64,000 nt of DNA from Triticum aestivum. Its lineage: Eukaryota; Streptophyta; Magnoliopsida; Poales; Poaceae. Below are positions 1 to 13,700 of this stretch, piece by piece. The notes beneath the pieces are model-generated. The model was given only the letters and a program-made list of their open reading frames with translations, had not been told where the DNA came from and did no database searches. The stretch covers positions 471,802,955 to 471,866,954 of the forward strand of contig NC_057800.1 in the NCBI RefSeq assembly GCF_018294505.1, written 5' to 3'. The translations under genes and the position numbers were made by a program. Position 1 is the first letter of the stretch; the number at the start of each line of letters is the position of its first letter.

Positions 1-2817
1 TCAACGAAGGATACTCCTTCTCGCAGGAAGACCCGATCAGACTCGGAATCCCGGTTACAAGACATTTCGACATTGGTAAAACTAGACCAGCAAAGCCGCC
101 CGGATGTGCTGACAAATCCCGATAGGAGCTGCACATATCTCGTTCTCAGGGCACACCGGATGAGCCAGGCGTCGGGTTGGCATAGACCCTGGTTGCCCAG
201 GGGGCGCCGGACACCGCTCAGGTTGGACCAACACTTAGAGAAGCACTGGCCCGGGGGGGTTAAAATAAAGATGACCCTTGAGTCTGCAGAACCCAAGGGA
301 AAAAAGGCTAGGTGGCAAAAGGTAAAACCAAGGTTGGGCCTTCCTGGAGGAGTTTTATTCAAGGCGAACTGTCAAGGGGTTCCCATTATAACCCAACCGT
401 GTAAGGAACACAAAATCAAGGAACATAACGCCGGTATGACGGAAACTAGGGTGGCAAGAGTAGAACAAAACACCAGGCATTAGGCCGAGCCTTCCACCCT
501 TTACCAAGTATATAGATGCATTAATTAAATAAGAGATATTGTTATATCCCAACAATAACCATGTTCCAACATGGAACAAACTCCATCTTCACCTGCAACT
601 AGCAACGCTATAAGAGGGGCTGAGCAAAGCGGTAACATAGCCAAACAACGGTTTGCTAGGACAAGGTGGGCTAGAGGCTTGACATGGCAATATGGGAGGC
701 ATGATAAAGCGAGTGGTAGGTATCACAGCATAGCAAAAGAGCGAGCAACTAGCAAGCAAAGATAGAAGTGATTTCGAGGGTATGGTCATCTTGCCTGAAA
801 TCCCACAAGGAAGAAGAACGAGTCCATGAAGAAGACAAACAGACGTAGTCGACCTGATCCTCACAAAAGTGACGTTATCGGAACTAACCAGAAGAAGCAA
901 CACCGGAAAGAAGCAAACAACATAGTAAACAACCATCACATAACATGGCCTGATGCACAATCAAGTATGATGCATGTCTGGTTTAAATATGCATGGCATG
1001 GCAAAGTGCACAAGCAATCCTACAAATTAAGTGGAGCTCAAGATGCAACGAGTTGCATATTGACAAAACACCACGTGACTTATTTAGTTCTCTCTCGTTT
1101 AGGTACCCATCAATATTAAATGTTGTTAAACATGGAAAAAGGTGGAGCATAGTAAAACTACCTATCTAGGCAAGTTTACATGAGGCCGGAACAACAAGCA
1201 ACAATTCCGGTAAAACCTCATATGCATTTATCAATTTGGTGCAACAACAAATTTAAACATTTAAAGGTTATTATCAGGATGTGAATGACATATGCAAGTT
1301 TATGCAGTTTTTTTGAAAAATGTTGATATGAGCATGTATGAAGCATTTTGTCATCGTGGCGGAAACGAAAGGGGTGCCACGGCAACGATAACGAAACGGT
1401 GCCACGGCAACATTCCGGTTCCGGTAGCTCAGGGAGATACCGGTGCAAAAGGAAAAGTGAAGGGAGCGTGTCATGCAAGGATGGTGGGGTGCTCCCGGAT
1501 ATCGGGTTCCCACATGTTGGTGACAAGGAAAAAGAGGGGCAACATGCACCAACAATTCGGACTCGAGGCAAACAAGGGTGCATCTCATACAACATGCATT
1601 CGTTCACGGGCGGTCGTCTCGGGGTTATACCTTCGAAGTGTGCAAGCGGGACGGTTCGGGTTCGGGTTCGGTGCAAGTAGAGGAAGTAGGCATTCTCGGG
1701 GCGGTGGTAGGGGTACACATTTCGAAGGTGAACTTGACGAATTCGAACCCCTTCGGGGTTGTCGTGGTACTTGGGGTTTTCGGACTCGTCGATCTCGTTC
1801 TTACGACGGTAGTGGAGCACGGTCTTCGTGGAAGTGGTTGTACACATTGTCTTATCTAGTCCACGGCGAGGGTAGTTGTTCACTCGATGGTCTTTGGCAA
1901 CGGTCTAGGTACACGGATCATAGATGTTCGGGTCTTCCATAGAGGTACTAGACGCATCTCGGATGTGCAGTCGTACACGCACGTAGAAGAACTTGACGGG
2001 TCCCGTGTGTAGTCATTCTCCGCGACTCCGCGTAGTTGTTCACATCTTCATGCCGTAGTCGAAACGAGTTCATACTTGGGTTTCCTGGAACTTGGCAGGC
2101 ACGAGGTGCAGGAGAACAAATCGGGAGGCGGTGCTGGACGGCAGAGACGACACGGGCTCCTGCTCCAGCGAGACTTCAGCCAGCCGCGAAGCTGCTCCGG
2201 CTAGGCACGAGGAGGGGAAGCAGAGCAGGCAGCATGGAGCTACGACGGGGCAGCAACCGGCAATAGCTCCGATGGCCGGCGTGGTTGAGGACGGAGGTGA
2301 AGAAGCGAGGTTCGCGAGCAAAGGATGCAGGGTCGAGCCGACTCGGGCGCGTGCTCCAGCAAAGGTTGGCCGGCGACGCGTCTGAGGCGACGGAGGAGCA
2401 CGTTGGAGCAGAGGACTCCTCCTGGTCGCGGTGGCGCAGGTTTTTGGCGTAGCTCCGGAATAAGATGATAGAATTTATGGCAAGGTTGGAGACCAAGAAT
2501 TAAGATAGCAAAGGCATTGGGATTTTTGCAAGTGTGTTATGGTTAATTTCAAATTAAAGAAATATTGAATATAGCTCCCTACTATCGGGAGGATATGTTT
2601 TAAAGAGAAACCACCATGTGAGTTCCCTCGATTTAAATAGATCGAAAGATCTATGCAATTTATTTAGTTGAGTTGAGATGCAAAGATTAAAGACATGATG
2701 GCATGATGACATGATGCAATGCACAAGATGCAATGATGAATGCAACAAACCAACAGCTCACAAGACGAAATTTGGAAAAACATGGAAGGCGTATGAAGCT
2801 CTGGTCTTGGGGCGTCA
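1..2817 (-). repeat. LARD LTR copy 1 (partial)
   Basis: Matches 7211-10795 and 15184-18786 almost base for base; a hand count over the first 180 bases gives 7 mismatches to copy 2, about 4 percent. Compared with copies 2 and 3 it lacks a net 763 bases: the text jumps near position 2436 from a sequence matching about 9650 to one matching about 10410, so the GC-rich block of the LTR is partly gone. The short open frames on both strands are not conserved in phase and are not called as genes. Confidence 0.9.
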
Positions 2818-5800
2818 CAACACTCCACCACTACAATAGGATCTCGTCCCAAGATCTAGGATGGCACCGGAGAGAAACGGAAGAGAAAGAGAAGAGGTAA
2901 AACTAAGTTGCTTCTTCGACAAACGAGTGAAACCAAAGAACCTTGAAAAGTTGAACAACTTGAAAGAAAGAATACCACGGAGATGATCGAAGTTGACAAT
3001 CTCCATCAGAAAAGCGGAACAAGGAAGGACAAATTCGGGAAGCACTCCGGTTGGAAATGGAAGGTAAAGAAGATGAGCTTTGCAGTATGAAAGCACTTGG
3101 ATGAGACTCCGATTAGAAAATGAATGATAGCCACAACACTCCGGTTAAAACAAGATAGCGAAGGAATAAGAATGATATACTTTGGGCATCACTCCGACTA
3201 TAAATGGAAGGAATTGTACATGATCTTGACAAACAAGATGATGGGTTGAAGAGAGCAACATCACAATGCCTCCGGAACAAAAGAATAGAAGTTGGATCAT
3301 TGGAAAGGAAAGAGTTGAGAAGAAAATGACATCTTCTACCACAATAGAATTTGAGAAACATCCTTAGAAAGAAGTATTGAACGGAGTTGTTGGAAAATCA
3401 ACAACGAAAACAAAAGGTTGCTTGTGGGCTTATGAAAACATCTCAAAATTATGAGGTGAAATTCTGCCACTCACGGAGAAAATTTTGATTGGGATCTAGA
3501 AAAAGATAGAAATCTTTCTTCCACCGAGGTGATAAGGATAAAACTTGGATCATAGATAATCACCACAAAGAGGAACATTCCCAATGGAAGGCTTTAGGTG
3601 AAAACTATACCAAGATCACTCTGTGGAAGAAAGTGATGGGTTTAAATATCTCATTCTTGTGAAAGAAGAATGATATATTACCACCTCAAAAGATAAGGGA
3701 GAACAATTGCACTCCGAATTACAAGATGAAGAAAACTTGAGCTCCTCTGAGAAGAACCTTGATGAATGCTTCGAGAAGGAATTAGATCCTTTATGAACCA
3801 ACATGTAGAACCTCCATGAAGAACTCGAGTAATAAAAGAATGATCGAACGAAAGGAAAGAGAAGTTTAAAACACAACATGAAGACTTGCAATGATTAGAT
3901 GGATCTTCATGATGAGAAAATTGAGAGAGCTTGGAACTCCGGGAAAAGAATGATGAATAATTGAGATCAAGAATTTTGATGAACCTACGGAATAAGGAAT
4001 TTAATTTACTTGATGAAACAAGAATAAGAAATACATTATGCTTATCCTTAACCAATTTAAGTTGATGACAAGCAATAGATTTGGCATACTACTTATTCTC
4101 GATGAAACAAGATTGAAGAGAGATATTGCTCAACTTGGGAAGGTCTTCAACGAACCACCGGTAGGGTTGAAGCAACGAATAAATTGATATGATAAACGAA
4201 TGAAGAGAAATCTTGAATGAATCACCGTAAGAATTGAAAATGAACGAAGAAAAGAGATGAATCACCGGTAAGAATTTGAAAACGAACAAAGATACTTGGG
4301 GAAATTTAGATACAAAAGAACGAAGAGATTAAGAGCTGATAAGAGAATACTTGAATGATGCACCGGTAAGATTTGGAGAATGGTAGCTGAAGTCTGAGAA
4401 TGAATAAGTCTTCTGAAATGACGGGCTCCGGAGAAACAAACTGAAAATACTCTTGAAATGCTCCGGATGGGTGAAAAGAATTGTCACCATCGAAACAATT
4501 ATGAGAGAATGGCATCAGGCTTGAACTATGAATCTTTGAGAGAACAGATAAGATTTGGAGGAAAACCCTTCTTCGGTCTTCAAATCCGAGAATGACGACG
4601 AGAAACACCACCAAGAATTGTTGAGGCACTCCGGAATTAAAATTGGAAAGATTAAACCAATGATGAAAAGAATTTGAAAGATCTTGGAGAAAGACATATG
4701 ACTGATAATTCATTCTTACGTCAAACTTTAGAAGATTTGAGAATAGCTCCGAGAAAATAGAAGAGTCAGGTAAGATCCTGAGAAAAGACCTGTGGGTTAG
4801 GGCCCACTCAAAAGATACACCGTTGAACGATTACTTGAAAGGGTGATTGCACTTGTTGAATTAAATGGCTTGAATGAGATAACAACCTCGAGGTATCTTG
4901 AACGGATTAGAAATGAAAACACGAATCTTCTGAGATATCTTCAGCACTCCGGAATAATTAAATAGAAAGCAGGGAACGATCATGAGGTGCACCGGCATAA
5001 CAAAAGCATTGGGAAGAATGAAAGGACTATGCTCAATACCAAAGCTTGAATTGAATCCACCGAAAAAAGAAAGAGAACGAAGAATGCTGAACTAGTAAAA
5101 CATCTTCATGAGAACCACCGGATAAGAATATTGAAGGAAAAGAATGGAGGAAGTTCACATGAATAAAATGGATACTTGATCAAGAAGTCTGAGTCCTTGA
5201 AGAAAAAGGGATGGGAGGGTCGGAAAAACAAAAGCAAATTGGGACGGATGAAACAAACACCATTGACGAAAACTGAGATTGGATCTTGCAAATGTTGAAA
5301 TGATCAGATCCACTTGACGAGAAGCGCGCCGGTTGAAAAGGATTGACATGACAATCTCGATTATCATGAAGGATTAGAATTCACATAGGAATATAAGAAC
5401 ACCACTTAGAAAAGGAATGGAATCCAAATTTGACTTCGAAGCAACTCGAATACCACAAAAAAACAAAAAAACAACGGATTGGCTTGTAGAATAAGCCGGA
5501 AAAAACATATGATAGAGATTCCGTCCGAAGTTTTCGTGGTGGGGCCCACACGGGCTCGATCGTCCAGCACCATCATGTACAAGGTAGTGCACATGATATA
5601 CGAAGCGTCCCCGAGTTAGCATAGCCAAGGACTCTTTAAGACACAACGAGACCACTTTAAAACCAACCGTGGATAGGCGGACCACTAGACGTCGAACCCC
5701 AATTTCATATCATACATCTATCGGAAAGATATCCTAGGAGGTACTTGAATTCCCACTTATAAACTTCCGGAACTTTCTGGTTATGCAATCGGGCGTTGGG

Positions 5801-6396
5801 GATACAGGGGAAGCATAATTTCTCACCCAAAACTAGCAAATCCTACATCCAGTTGTATCCATCCTTCAACACATAACCAAGAAACCTTCGAAAATCGTTT
5901 ACCTCAACCTTCAAAAAGCATCCGTTATACGAGTTATGGCAATACTCCCGAACTCCCGCCCAGTAGTAGGTGGCGTCGAGGTTATCTCACCAACAACTGC
6001 ATAAAAGAGATTTTCGATGTCGGCGAAACTCATGTATTCCAGAACTGCAACAATAAAATTGTGATGACAACACCTCGGAGCTCAACTCCCCGGGACACAG
6101 CCACAACCCCTAAATGTCAGGAGGCACCAAGAACAATGTTCTCATCACAAGACTATCGGAACGATTCCAAGATACCCGCATTATCCTAAATTTTTTAGTG
6201 AAATTTGAGAAAAGAAAAGTCAAAACTCTACGTCAGGAGGACTCACCAGAGCGACGAAGGGACTGAGGAGTAAAACAATCCTACTCTCCGATATATATAA
6301 TCCTAAAAGACTCAAAACATTTTTCTAGACTCAACAACGCCACCGATTCGATCAAGCAGGGGGCTCCTAAGTCGGGGACGGCTCTGATTACCAACT
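2818..6396 (-). repeat. LARD internal domain copy 1, non-coding
   Basis: This 3.58 kb region between two LTRs has only short open frames and no retroviral motif. The plus strand is A/G-rich from about 2860 to 5400 and carries a loosely periodic motif, ACTCCGG or CACCGG followed by an A-rich GAA stretch, about 22 times between 2860 and 5335 (for example at 3043, 3137, 4627, 4945, 5112). From 5500 to 6396 the sequence is ordinary and leads into the primer site. The internal domain of copy 2 (10796-14380) carries the same text with scattered substitutions. Confidence 0.85.
6381..6393 (-). promoter_or_regulatory. Primer binding site of LARD (tRNA-Met-like)
   Basis: The minus strand reads TGGTAATCAGAGC three bases after the LTR end. 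This is the usual plant initiator-Met primer site TGGTATCAGAGC with one extra A. It fixes the orientation of the element. The equivalent site in copy 2 (about 14366-14377) has further substitutions. Confidence 0.75.
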
Positions 6397-9300
6397 TGTA
6401 ACACCCACGATGCGGCTATATCTCCCACGTGTCAGAGCATGACTTAGAGGCATAACCGCATAGTAGGCATGTCGCAAGAGGGGTAATCTTTACACATCCC
6501 ATGTACTGAATAAGAAAGGGATAAAGAGTTGGCTTACAATCGCCACTTCACACAATACATAAATATAACATTACATCATTCAGATATAATCAAGGTTCGA
6601 CTATGGAACCAAATAAAGAAAGACAACCCCTAATCCATAGATCCCCGATCGTCCCAACTGGGCTCCACTACTGATCAACAGGAAATGAAACAAAACAACG
6701 AAACAAGATCTTCATCGAGCTCCCGCTTGAGCTCGGTTGCGTCACCTGCACTGGTATCATCGGCACCTGCAACTCTTTGAAGTAATCTGTGAGTCACGGG
6801 GACTCAGCAATCTCACACCCGCGAGATCAAGACTATTTAAGTTTATGGGTAGGAAAAGGGGTACTGAGGTGGAGCTGCAGCAAGCACTAAGCATATATGG
6901 TGGCTAACTTACGCAAATGAGAGCGAGAAGAGAAGCAAAGCACGATCGTGAACTAGAAGTGATCAAGAAGTGATCCTGAAACTACTTACGTTCAAACATA
7001 ACACAAGAACCGTTTTCACTTCCCGGACTCCACCGAAAAGAGACCATCACGGCTACACACGCGGTTGATGCATTTTAGTTAAGTTAACTGTCAAGTTCTC
7101 TACAACCGGACATTAACAAATTCCCATCTGCCCATAACCGCGGGCATGGCTTTCGAAAGTTCAAAACCCTGTAGGGGTGTCCCAACTTAGCCCATCACAA
7201 GCTCTCATGGTCAATGAAGGATATTCCTTCTCGCAGGAAGACCCGATCAGACTCGGAATCCCGGTTACAAGACATTTCGACAATGGTAAAACAAGACCAG
7301 CAAAGCCGCCCGGATGTGCCGACAAATCCCGATCGGAGCTGCACATATCTCGTTCTCAGGGCACACCGGATGAGCCAGACGTCGGGTTGGCATAGACCCT
7401 GGTTTCCCAAGGGGCGCTGGACATCGCTCAGGTTGGACCAACACTTAGAGAAGCACTGGCCCGGGGGGGTTAAAATAAAGATGACCCTTGAGTCTGCAGA
7501 ACCCAAGGGAAAAAAACGCTAGCTGGCAAAAGGTAAAACCAAGGTTGGGCCTTGCTGGAGGAGTTTTATTCAAGGCGAACTGTCAAGGGGTTCCCATTAT
7601 AACCCAATCGCGTAAGGAACGCAAAATCAAGGAACATAACGCTGGTATGATGGAAACTAGGGCGGCAAGAGTGGAACAAAACAGCAGGCATAAGGCCGAG
7701 CCTTCCACCCTTTACCAAGTATATAGATGCATTAATTAAATAAGATATATTGTTATATCCCAACAATAACCATGTTCCAACATGGTACAAACTCCATCTT
7801 CACCTGCAACTAGCAACACTATAAGAGGGGCTGAGCAAAGCGGTAACATAGCCAAAAAATGGTTTGCTAGGACAAGGTGGGTTAGAGGCTTGGCATGGCA
7901 ATATGGGAGGCATGAATAAGCGAGTGGTGCATATCGCGGCATAGCAAAAGAGCGAGCAACTAGCAAGCAAAGATAGATGTGATTTCGAGGGTATGGTCAT
8001 CTTGCGTGAAATCCCGCAAGGAAAAAGAACGAGTCCATGAAGAAGGAAAACGGACGTAGTGGAACTGATCCTCACAAACGCGACATTATCGGAACTAACC
8101 TGAAGAAGCAACACTGGAAAGAAGCAAACAACATAGTAAACAACCATCACATAGCATGGCATGATGCACAATCAAGTATGATGCATATATGGTTTAAATA
8201 TGCATGGCATGGCAAAGTGCACAAGCAATCCTACAAATTAAGTGGAGCTCAAGATGCAACGAGTTGCATATTGACAAAACACCACGTGACTTATTTAGTT
8301 CTCTCTCGTTTAGGTACCCATCAATATTAAATGTTGTTAAACATGGAAAAAGGTGGAGCATAGTAAAACTACCTATCTAGGAAAGTTTACATTAGGCCGG
8401 AACAACAAGCAACAATTCTGGTAAAACCTCATATGCATTTATCAATTTGGTGCAACAAGAAATTTAAACATTTAAGGGTTATTATCATGATGCGAATGAC
8501 ATGTGCAAGTTTATGCAGTTTTTTTGAAAAATGTTGATATGAACATGATATGACGCATTTTGTCATCGTGGCGGAAACGAAAGGGGTGCCACGGCAACGA
8601 TAACTAAATGGTGCCACGACAACATTCCGGTTCCGGTAGCTCAAGGAGATACCGGTGCGAAAGGAAAAGTGAAGGGAGCGTGACATGCAAGGATGGTGGG
8701 GTGCCCCCGGATACCGGGTTCCCACATGTTGGTGACAAGGCAAAAGAGGGGCAACGTGCACTGACAATTCAGACTCGAGGCGAACAAGGGTGCATCTCAT
8801 GCAACATGCATTCGTTCACGGGCGGTCGTCTCGGGGTTATACCTTCGAAGCGTGCAAGCGGGATGGTTCGGGTTCGGGTTCGGTGCAAGTAGAGGAAGTA
8901 GGCGTTCTCGGGACGGTGGTAGGGGTACACGTTTCGAAGGTGAACTTGACGAATTCGAACCCCTTCGGGGTTGTCGTGGTACTTGAGGTCTTCGGACTCG
9001 TCAATCTCATTCTTGCGACGGTAGTGGAGCACGGTCGTCGTGGAAGTGGTTGTACACATTGTCTTGTCGAGTCCACGGCGAGGGTAGTTGTTCACTCGAC
9101 GGTCTTTGGCAACGGTCGTGGTAAACGGATTGTAGACGTTCGGGTCTTCCGTAGAGGTACTGACGCATCTTGGATGTGTAGTCGTACACGCACATAGAAG
9201 AACTTCATGGGTCCCGTGTGTAGTCGTTCTCCGCGACTCCACGTAGTTGTTCACATCTTCATGCTGTAGTCGAAACGAGTTCATACTTGGGTTTCCTGGA

Positions 9301-10795
9301 ACTTGGCGGGCACAAGGTGCAGGAGAGGAAATCGGGAGGCGACGCTGGATGGCTGAGACGACACAGGCTCCTGCTCTTGCGAGACTTCAGCCAGCGGCAA
9401 AGCTGCTCCGGCTAGGCACGAGGAGGAGAAGCAGAGCAGGCAGCATGGAGCTACGACGGGGCGGCAGCCGGCAACAGTTCCGATGGCCAGCGTGGTTGAG
9501 GGCGGAGACGAAGAAGCGAGGCTCGCGTGCAGAGGATGCAGGGTCGAGCCGACTCGGGCGCGTGCTCCAGCAAAGGTTGGCCGATGACGCGTCTGAGGAG
9601 AGGGAGGAGCACGTTGGAGCAAAGAGCTCCTCCTGGTCGTGGTGGCGCTGGCCCGCGGCGGCTGCAAAGCGACGAGCTTGGCACGCCGAGGTGTGACGGG
9701 GCCCTGCCGGTGGGTCCTGGAGGTGGGGTAGCAGGCCAGCGGTGGAGGAGCTTGGGCGCGGGACATGGATGTCTGACTGCGAGGCCATGAGAGGCACATT
9801 GAGAAGGGCGCGTCTCCTGGCGCGTGCGGGGATGGAAGGAGCGGCGCGGGGAAGGCAGGGGCGTGGTGCCTCGCTCCTTTCCCTGGTGAAGTAGGGAAGG
9901 AGGGGATCGAGGGAGAGGGCGCTGCAAGCGAGAGAGAGGGAGGCGCAGGTGGTTTGGACACGGGAGCGAGAGGTGGGGGTTCGAACGAGAGGTGAGGAGG
10001 GGATCGAGCGAATGGAGATGGAGATCGGGCCTCTCTTGGTGGCGCTGGTGGGAGGACGAGGGAAGGGAGTGGGGATCGGGCTAGGTTAGAATTATAGGTA
10101 GGTGGGCCTTGGAGCCGGCCCAGTGGGAAGGGCGACAGCTGGGCCTTGGCCAACTGGTGCGGCTGCTGGGCTCCCTCTCACCTTACTTCTCATCTATTGC
10201 CCAGAAAAGAAAAAAAACACAAAGGAAAAAGGAAAAGAAAGGAAGGGTGTATACATGATTTGGGCATGGAGATAAATTGCTTGGGCTCGCAAAAAATGCT
10301 CTTGTTCCGAGAAAAATGGAGTGGGCAAGATTGCAAGATAAGAATTCAAACTCATTTGAATTTAATTCAAATGGGTTTGAACTTGGGCTTGGTTATAGAA
10401 GTGTCCAAAATGTTGAGGTTTTTGGCGTAGCTCCGGAATAAGATGATAGAATTTATGGCAAGGTTGGAGACCTAGAATTAAGATAGCAAAGGCATTGGGA
10501 TTTTTGCAAGTGTGTTATGGTTAATTTCAAATTAAAGAAATATTGAATATAGCTCCCTACTATCGGGAGGATATGTTTTAAAGAGAAACCACCATGTGAA
10601 TTCCCTCGATTTAAATAGATCGAAAGATCTATGTAATTTATTTAGTTGAGTTGAGACGCAAAGATTAATGACATGATGGCATGATGACATGATGCAATGC
10701 ACAAGATGCAATGATGAATGCAACAAACCAACAACTCACAAGACGAAACTCAGAAAAACATGGAAGGCGTCTGAAGCTCCAGTCTTGGGGCGTCA
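6397..10795 (-). repeat. LARD LTR copy 2 (complete)
   Basis: Runs from TGTAACACCC to GGCGTCA on the plus strand, about 4.40 kb, and is shared by two neighbouring units of the array. It contains a GC-rich block (about 9240-10160) that is largely deleted in copy 1 and present in copy 3. A short telomere-like run of TTCGGG occurs near 8863-8882. The exact right end could be one or two bases further on, because CACA versus CACG differs between copies. Confidence 0.88.
9281..10153 (-). other. Low-complexity open frame in LARD LTR (290 codons)
   Basis: This is a long open frame on the minus strand inside the GC-rich block of LTR copy 2, rich in Pro, Ser, Ala and Arg, with no recognised domain. In copy 3 the matching frame is open only over 226 codons (17258-17938), and in copy 1 the block is deleted. 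GC-rich DNA has few stop codons by chance, so I regard it as probably not coding; it is listed because the frame is partly kept between copies. Confidence 0.2.
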
Positions 10796-13700
10796 CAACA
10801 CTCCACCACTACGAGAGGATCTCGTCCCGAGATCTAGGATGGCACCGGAGAGAAACGGAAGAGAAAGAGAAGAGGTAAAGCTAAGTTGATTCTTTGACAA
10901 ACGAGTGAAACCAAAGAACCTTGAAAAGTTGAACAACTTGAAAGAAAGAATACCACGGAGATGATCGAAGTTGACAATCTCCGTCAGAAAAGCGGAACAA
11001 GGAAGAACAAATCCGGGAAGCACTCCGGTTAGAAATGGAAGGTAAAGAAGATGAGCTTTGCAATATGAAAGCACTTGGATGAGACTCTGGTTAGAAAAGG
11101 AATGATAGCCACAACACTCTGGTTAAAACAAGATAGCGAAGGAATAAGAATGATATACTTTGGGCATCACTCCGACTGTAAATGGAAGGAATTGAACATG
11201 ATCTTGACAAACAAGATGATGGGTTGAAGAGAGCAACACCACAATGCCTCCGGAACAAAAGAATAGAAGTGGGATCGTTGGAAAGGAAAGAGTTGAGAAG
11301 AAAATGACATCTTCTACCACAATAGAATTTGAGAAGCATCCTTAGAAATAAGTATTGAACGGAGTTGTTGGAAAATCAACAACGAAAACAAAAAGCTGCT
11401 TGTGGGCTTATGAAAACATCTCAAAACTATGAGGTGAAATTCTGCCACTCACGGAGAAAATTTTGATTGAGATCTAGAAAAAGAAAGAAATCTTTCTTCC
11501 ACCGAGGTGACAAGGATAAAACTTGGATCATAGATAATCACCACAAAGAGCAACATTCCCAATGGAAGGCTTTAGGTGAAAACTATACCAAGATCACTGT
11601 AGGGAAGAAAGTGATGGGTTTAAATATCTCATTCTTGTGAATGAAGAATGATATATTACCACCGCAAAAGATAAGGGAGAACAATTGCACTCCGAATTGC
11701 AAGATGAAGAAAACTTGAGCTCCTCTGAGAAGAATCTTGATGAACGCTTCGAGAAGGAATTAAATCCTTTATGAACCAACATGTAGAACCTCCATGAAGA
11801 ACTCCGGTAATAAAAGAATGATCGAACGAAAGGAAAGAGATGTTGAAAAGACAAGGTGAAGACTTGCAATGATTAGATGGATCTTCATGACGAGAAAATT
11901 GAGAGAGCTTGGAACTCCGGGAAAAGAAAGATGAATAATTGAGATCAAGAATTTTGATGAACCTCCGGAATAAGGAATTGAATTTACTCGATGAAACAAG
12001 AATAAGAATTACATTATGCTTATCCTTCACCAATTTAAGTTGATGACAAGCAACAGATTTGGCATACTACTTATTCTCGATGAAACAAGATTGAAGAGAG
12101 ATATTGCTCAACTTGGGAAGGTCTTCAACGAACCACCGGTAGGGTTTAAGCAACGAATAAATTGATATGATAAACGAATGAAGAGAAATCTTGAATGAAC
12201 CACCGTAAGAATTGAAAATGAACGAAGAAAAGAGATGAATCACCGGTAAGAATTTGAAAACGAACAAAGATACTTGGAAAATTTTAGATACAAAAGAACG
12301 AAGAGATCAAGAGCTGATACGAGAATACTTGAATGATGCACCGGTAAGATTTGGAGAATGATAGCTGAAGTCTGAGAATGAATAAGTCTTCTGAAATGAT
12401 GGGCTCCGGAGAAACAAACTGAGAATTCTCTTGAAATGCTCCGGATGGGTGAAAAGAATTGTCACCATCGAAATAATTATGAGAGGATGGCATCAGGCTT
12501 GAACTATGAATCTTTGACAGAACAGATAAGATTTGGAGGAAAACCCTTCTTCGGTCTTCAAATTCGAGAATGACAACGAGAAACACCACCATGAATTGTT
12601 GAGGCACTCCGGAATTAAAATTGGAAAGATTGAACCAGTGATGAAAAGAATTTGAAAGATCTTGGAGAAAGACATATGACTGATGATAATTCATTCTTAC
12701 GTCAAACTTTAGAAGATTTGAGAATGGCTCCGAGAAAATAGAAGAGTCAGGTAAGATCCTGAGAAAAGACCTATGGGTTAGGGCCCACTCAAAAGATACA
12801 CCGTTGAATGGTTACTTGAAAGGGAGATTGCACCGGTTGATTTAAATGGCTTGAATGAGATAACAACCTCGAGATATCTTGAACGGATTAGAAATGAAAA
12901 CACGAATCTTCTGACATATCTTCAGCACTCCGGAATAGTTGTATAGCAAGCGGGGAATGATCATGAGGTGCACCGGCATAACAAAAGCATTGGGAAGAAT
13001 GAAAGGACTATGCTCAATACCAAAGCTTGAATTGAATCCACCGAAAAAAGAAAGAGAACGAAGAATGCTGAACTAGTAAAACATCTTCATGAGAACCACC
13101 GGATAAGAATATTGATGGAAAAGAATGGAGGAAGTTCACATGAATAAAATGGATACTTGATCAAGAAGTCTGAGTCCTTGAAGAAAAAGGGATGGGAGGG
13201 TGGGAAAAACAAGAGCAACTTGGGACGGATGAAACAAACAACGTTGAAGAAAACTGAGATTGGATCTTGCAAATGTTGAAATGATCGGATCCACTTGACG
13301 AGAGCGCACCGGTTGAAAAGGATTGACATGACAATCTCGATTATCATGAAGGATTAGAATTCACATAGGAATATAAGAACACCACTTAGAAAAAGTATGG
13401 AATCCACATTTGACTTCGAAGCAACTCGAATACCACAAAAAAAACAAAAAACAACGGATTGGCTTCTAGAATAAGCCGGAACAAACATATGATAGAGATT
13501 TCATCCGAAGTTTTCGTGGTGGGGCCCACACGGGGTCGATCATACATCACCATCATGTACAAGGTAGTGCACATGACATACGAAGCGTCCCCGAGTCAGC
13601 ATAGCCAAGGACTCTTTAAGACACAATGAGACCACTGTAAAACCAACCGTGGACAGGTGGACCACTAGACGTCGAACCCCAATTTCATGTCATACATCTG

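Noticed and set aside
1646..1672. Telomere-like TTCGGG repeats
   Set aside because: Only about three units in each LTR copy; too short and not the plant telomere unit TTTAGGG.
1218..1942. Overlapping 200-codon frames on both strands in LARD LTR
   Set aside because: The frames change between the three LTR copies and contain no domain; explained by low stop density.
6270..6300. ATATATATA run as LARD promoter
   Set aside because: It lies inside the internal domain downstream of the primer site, not in the LTR, so it is unlikely to be the main TATA box.
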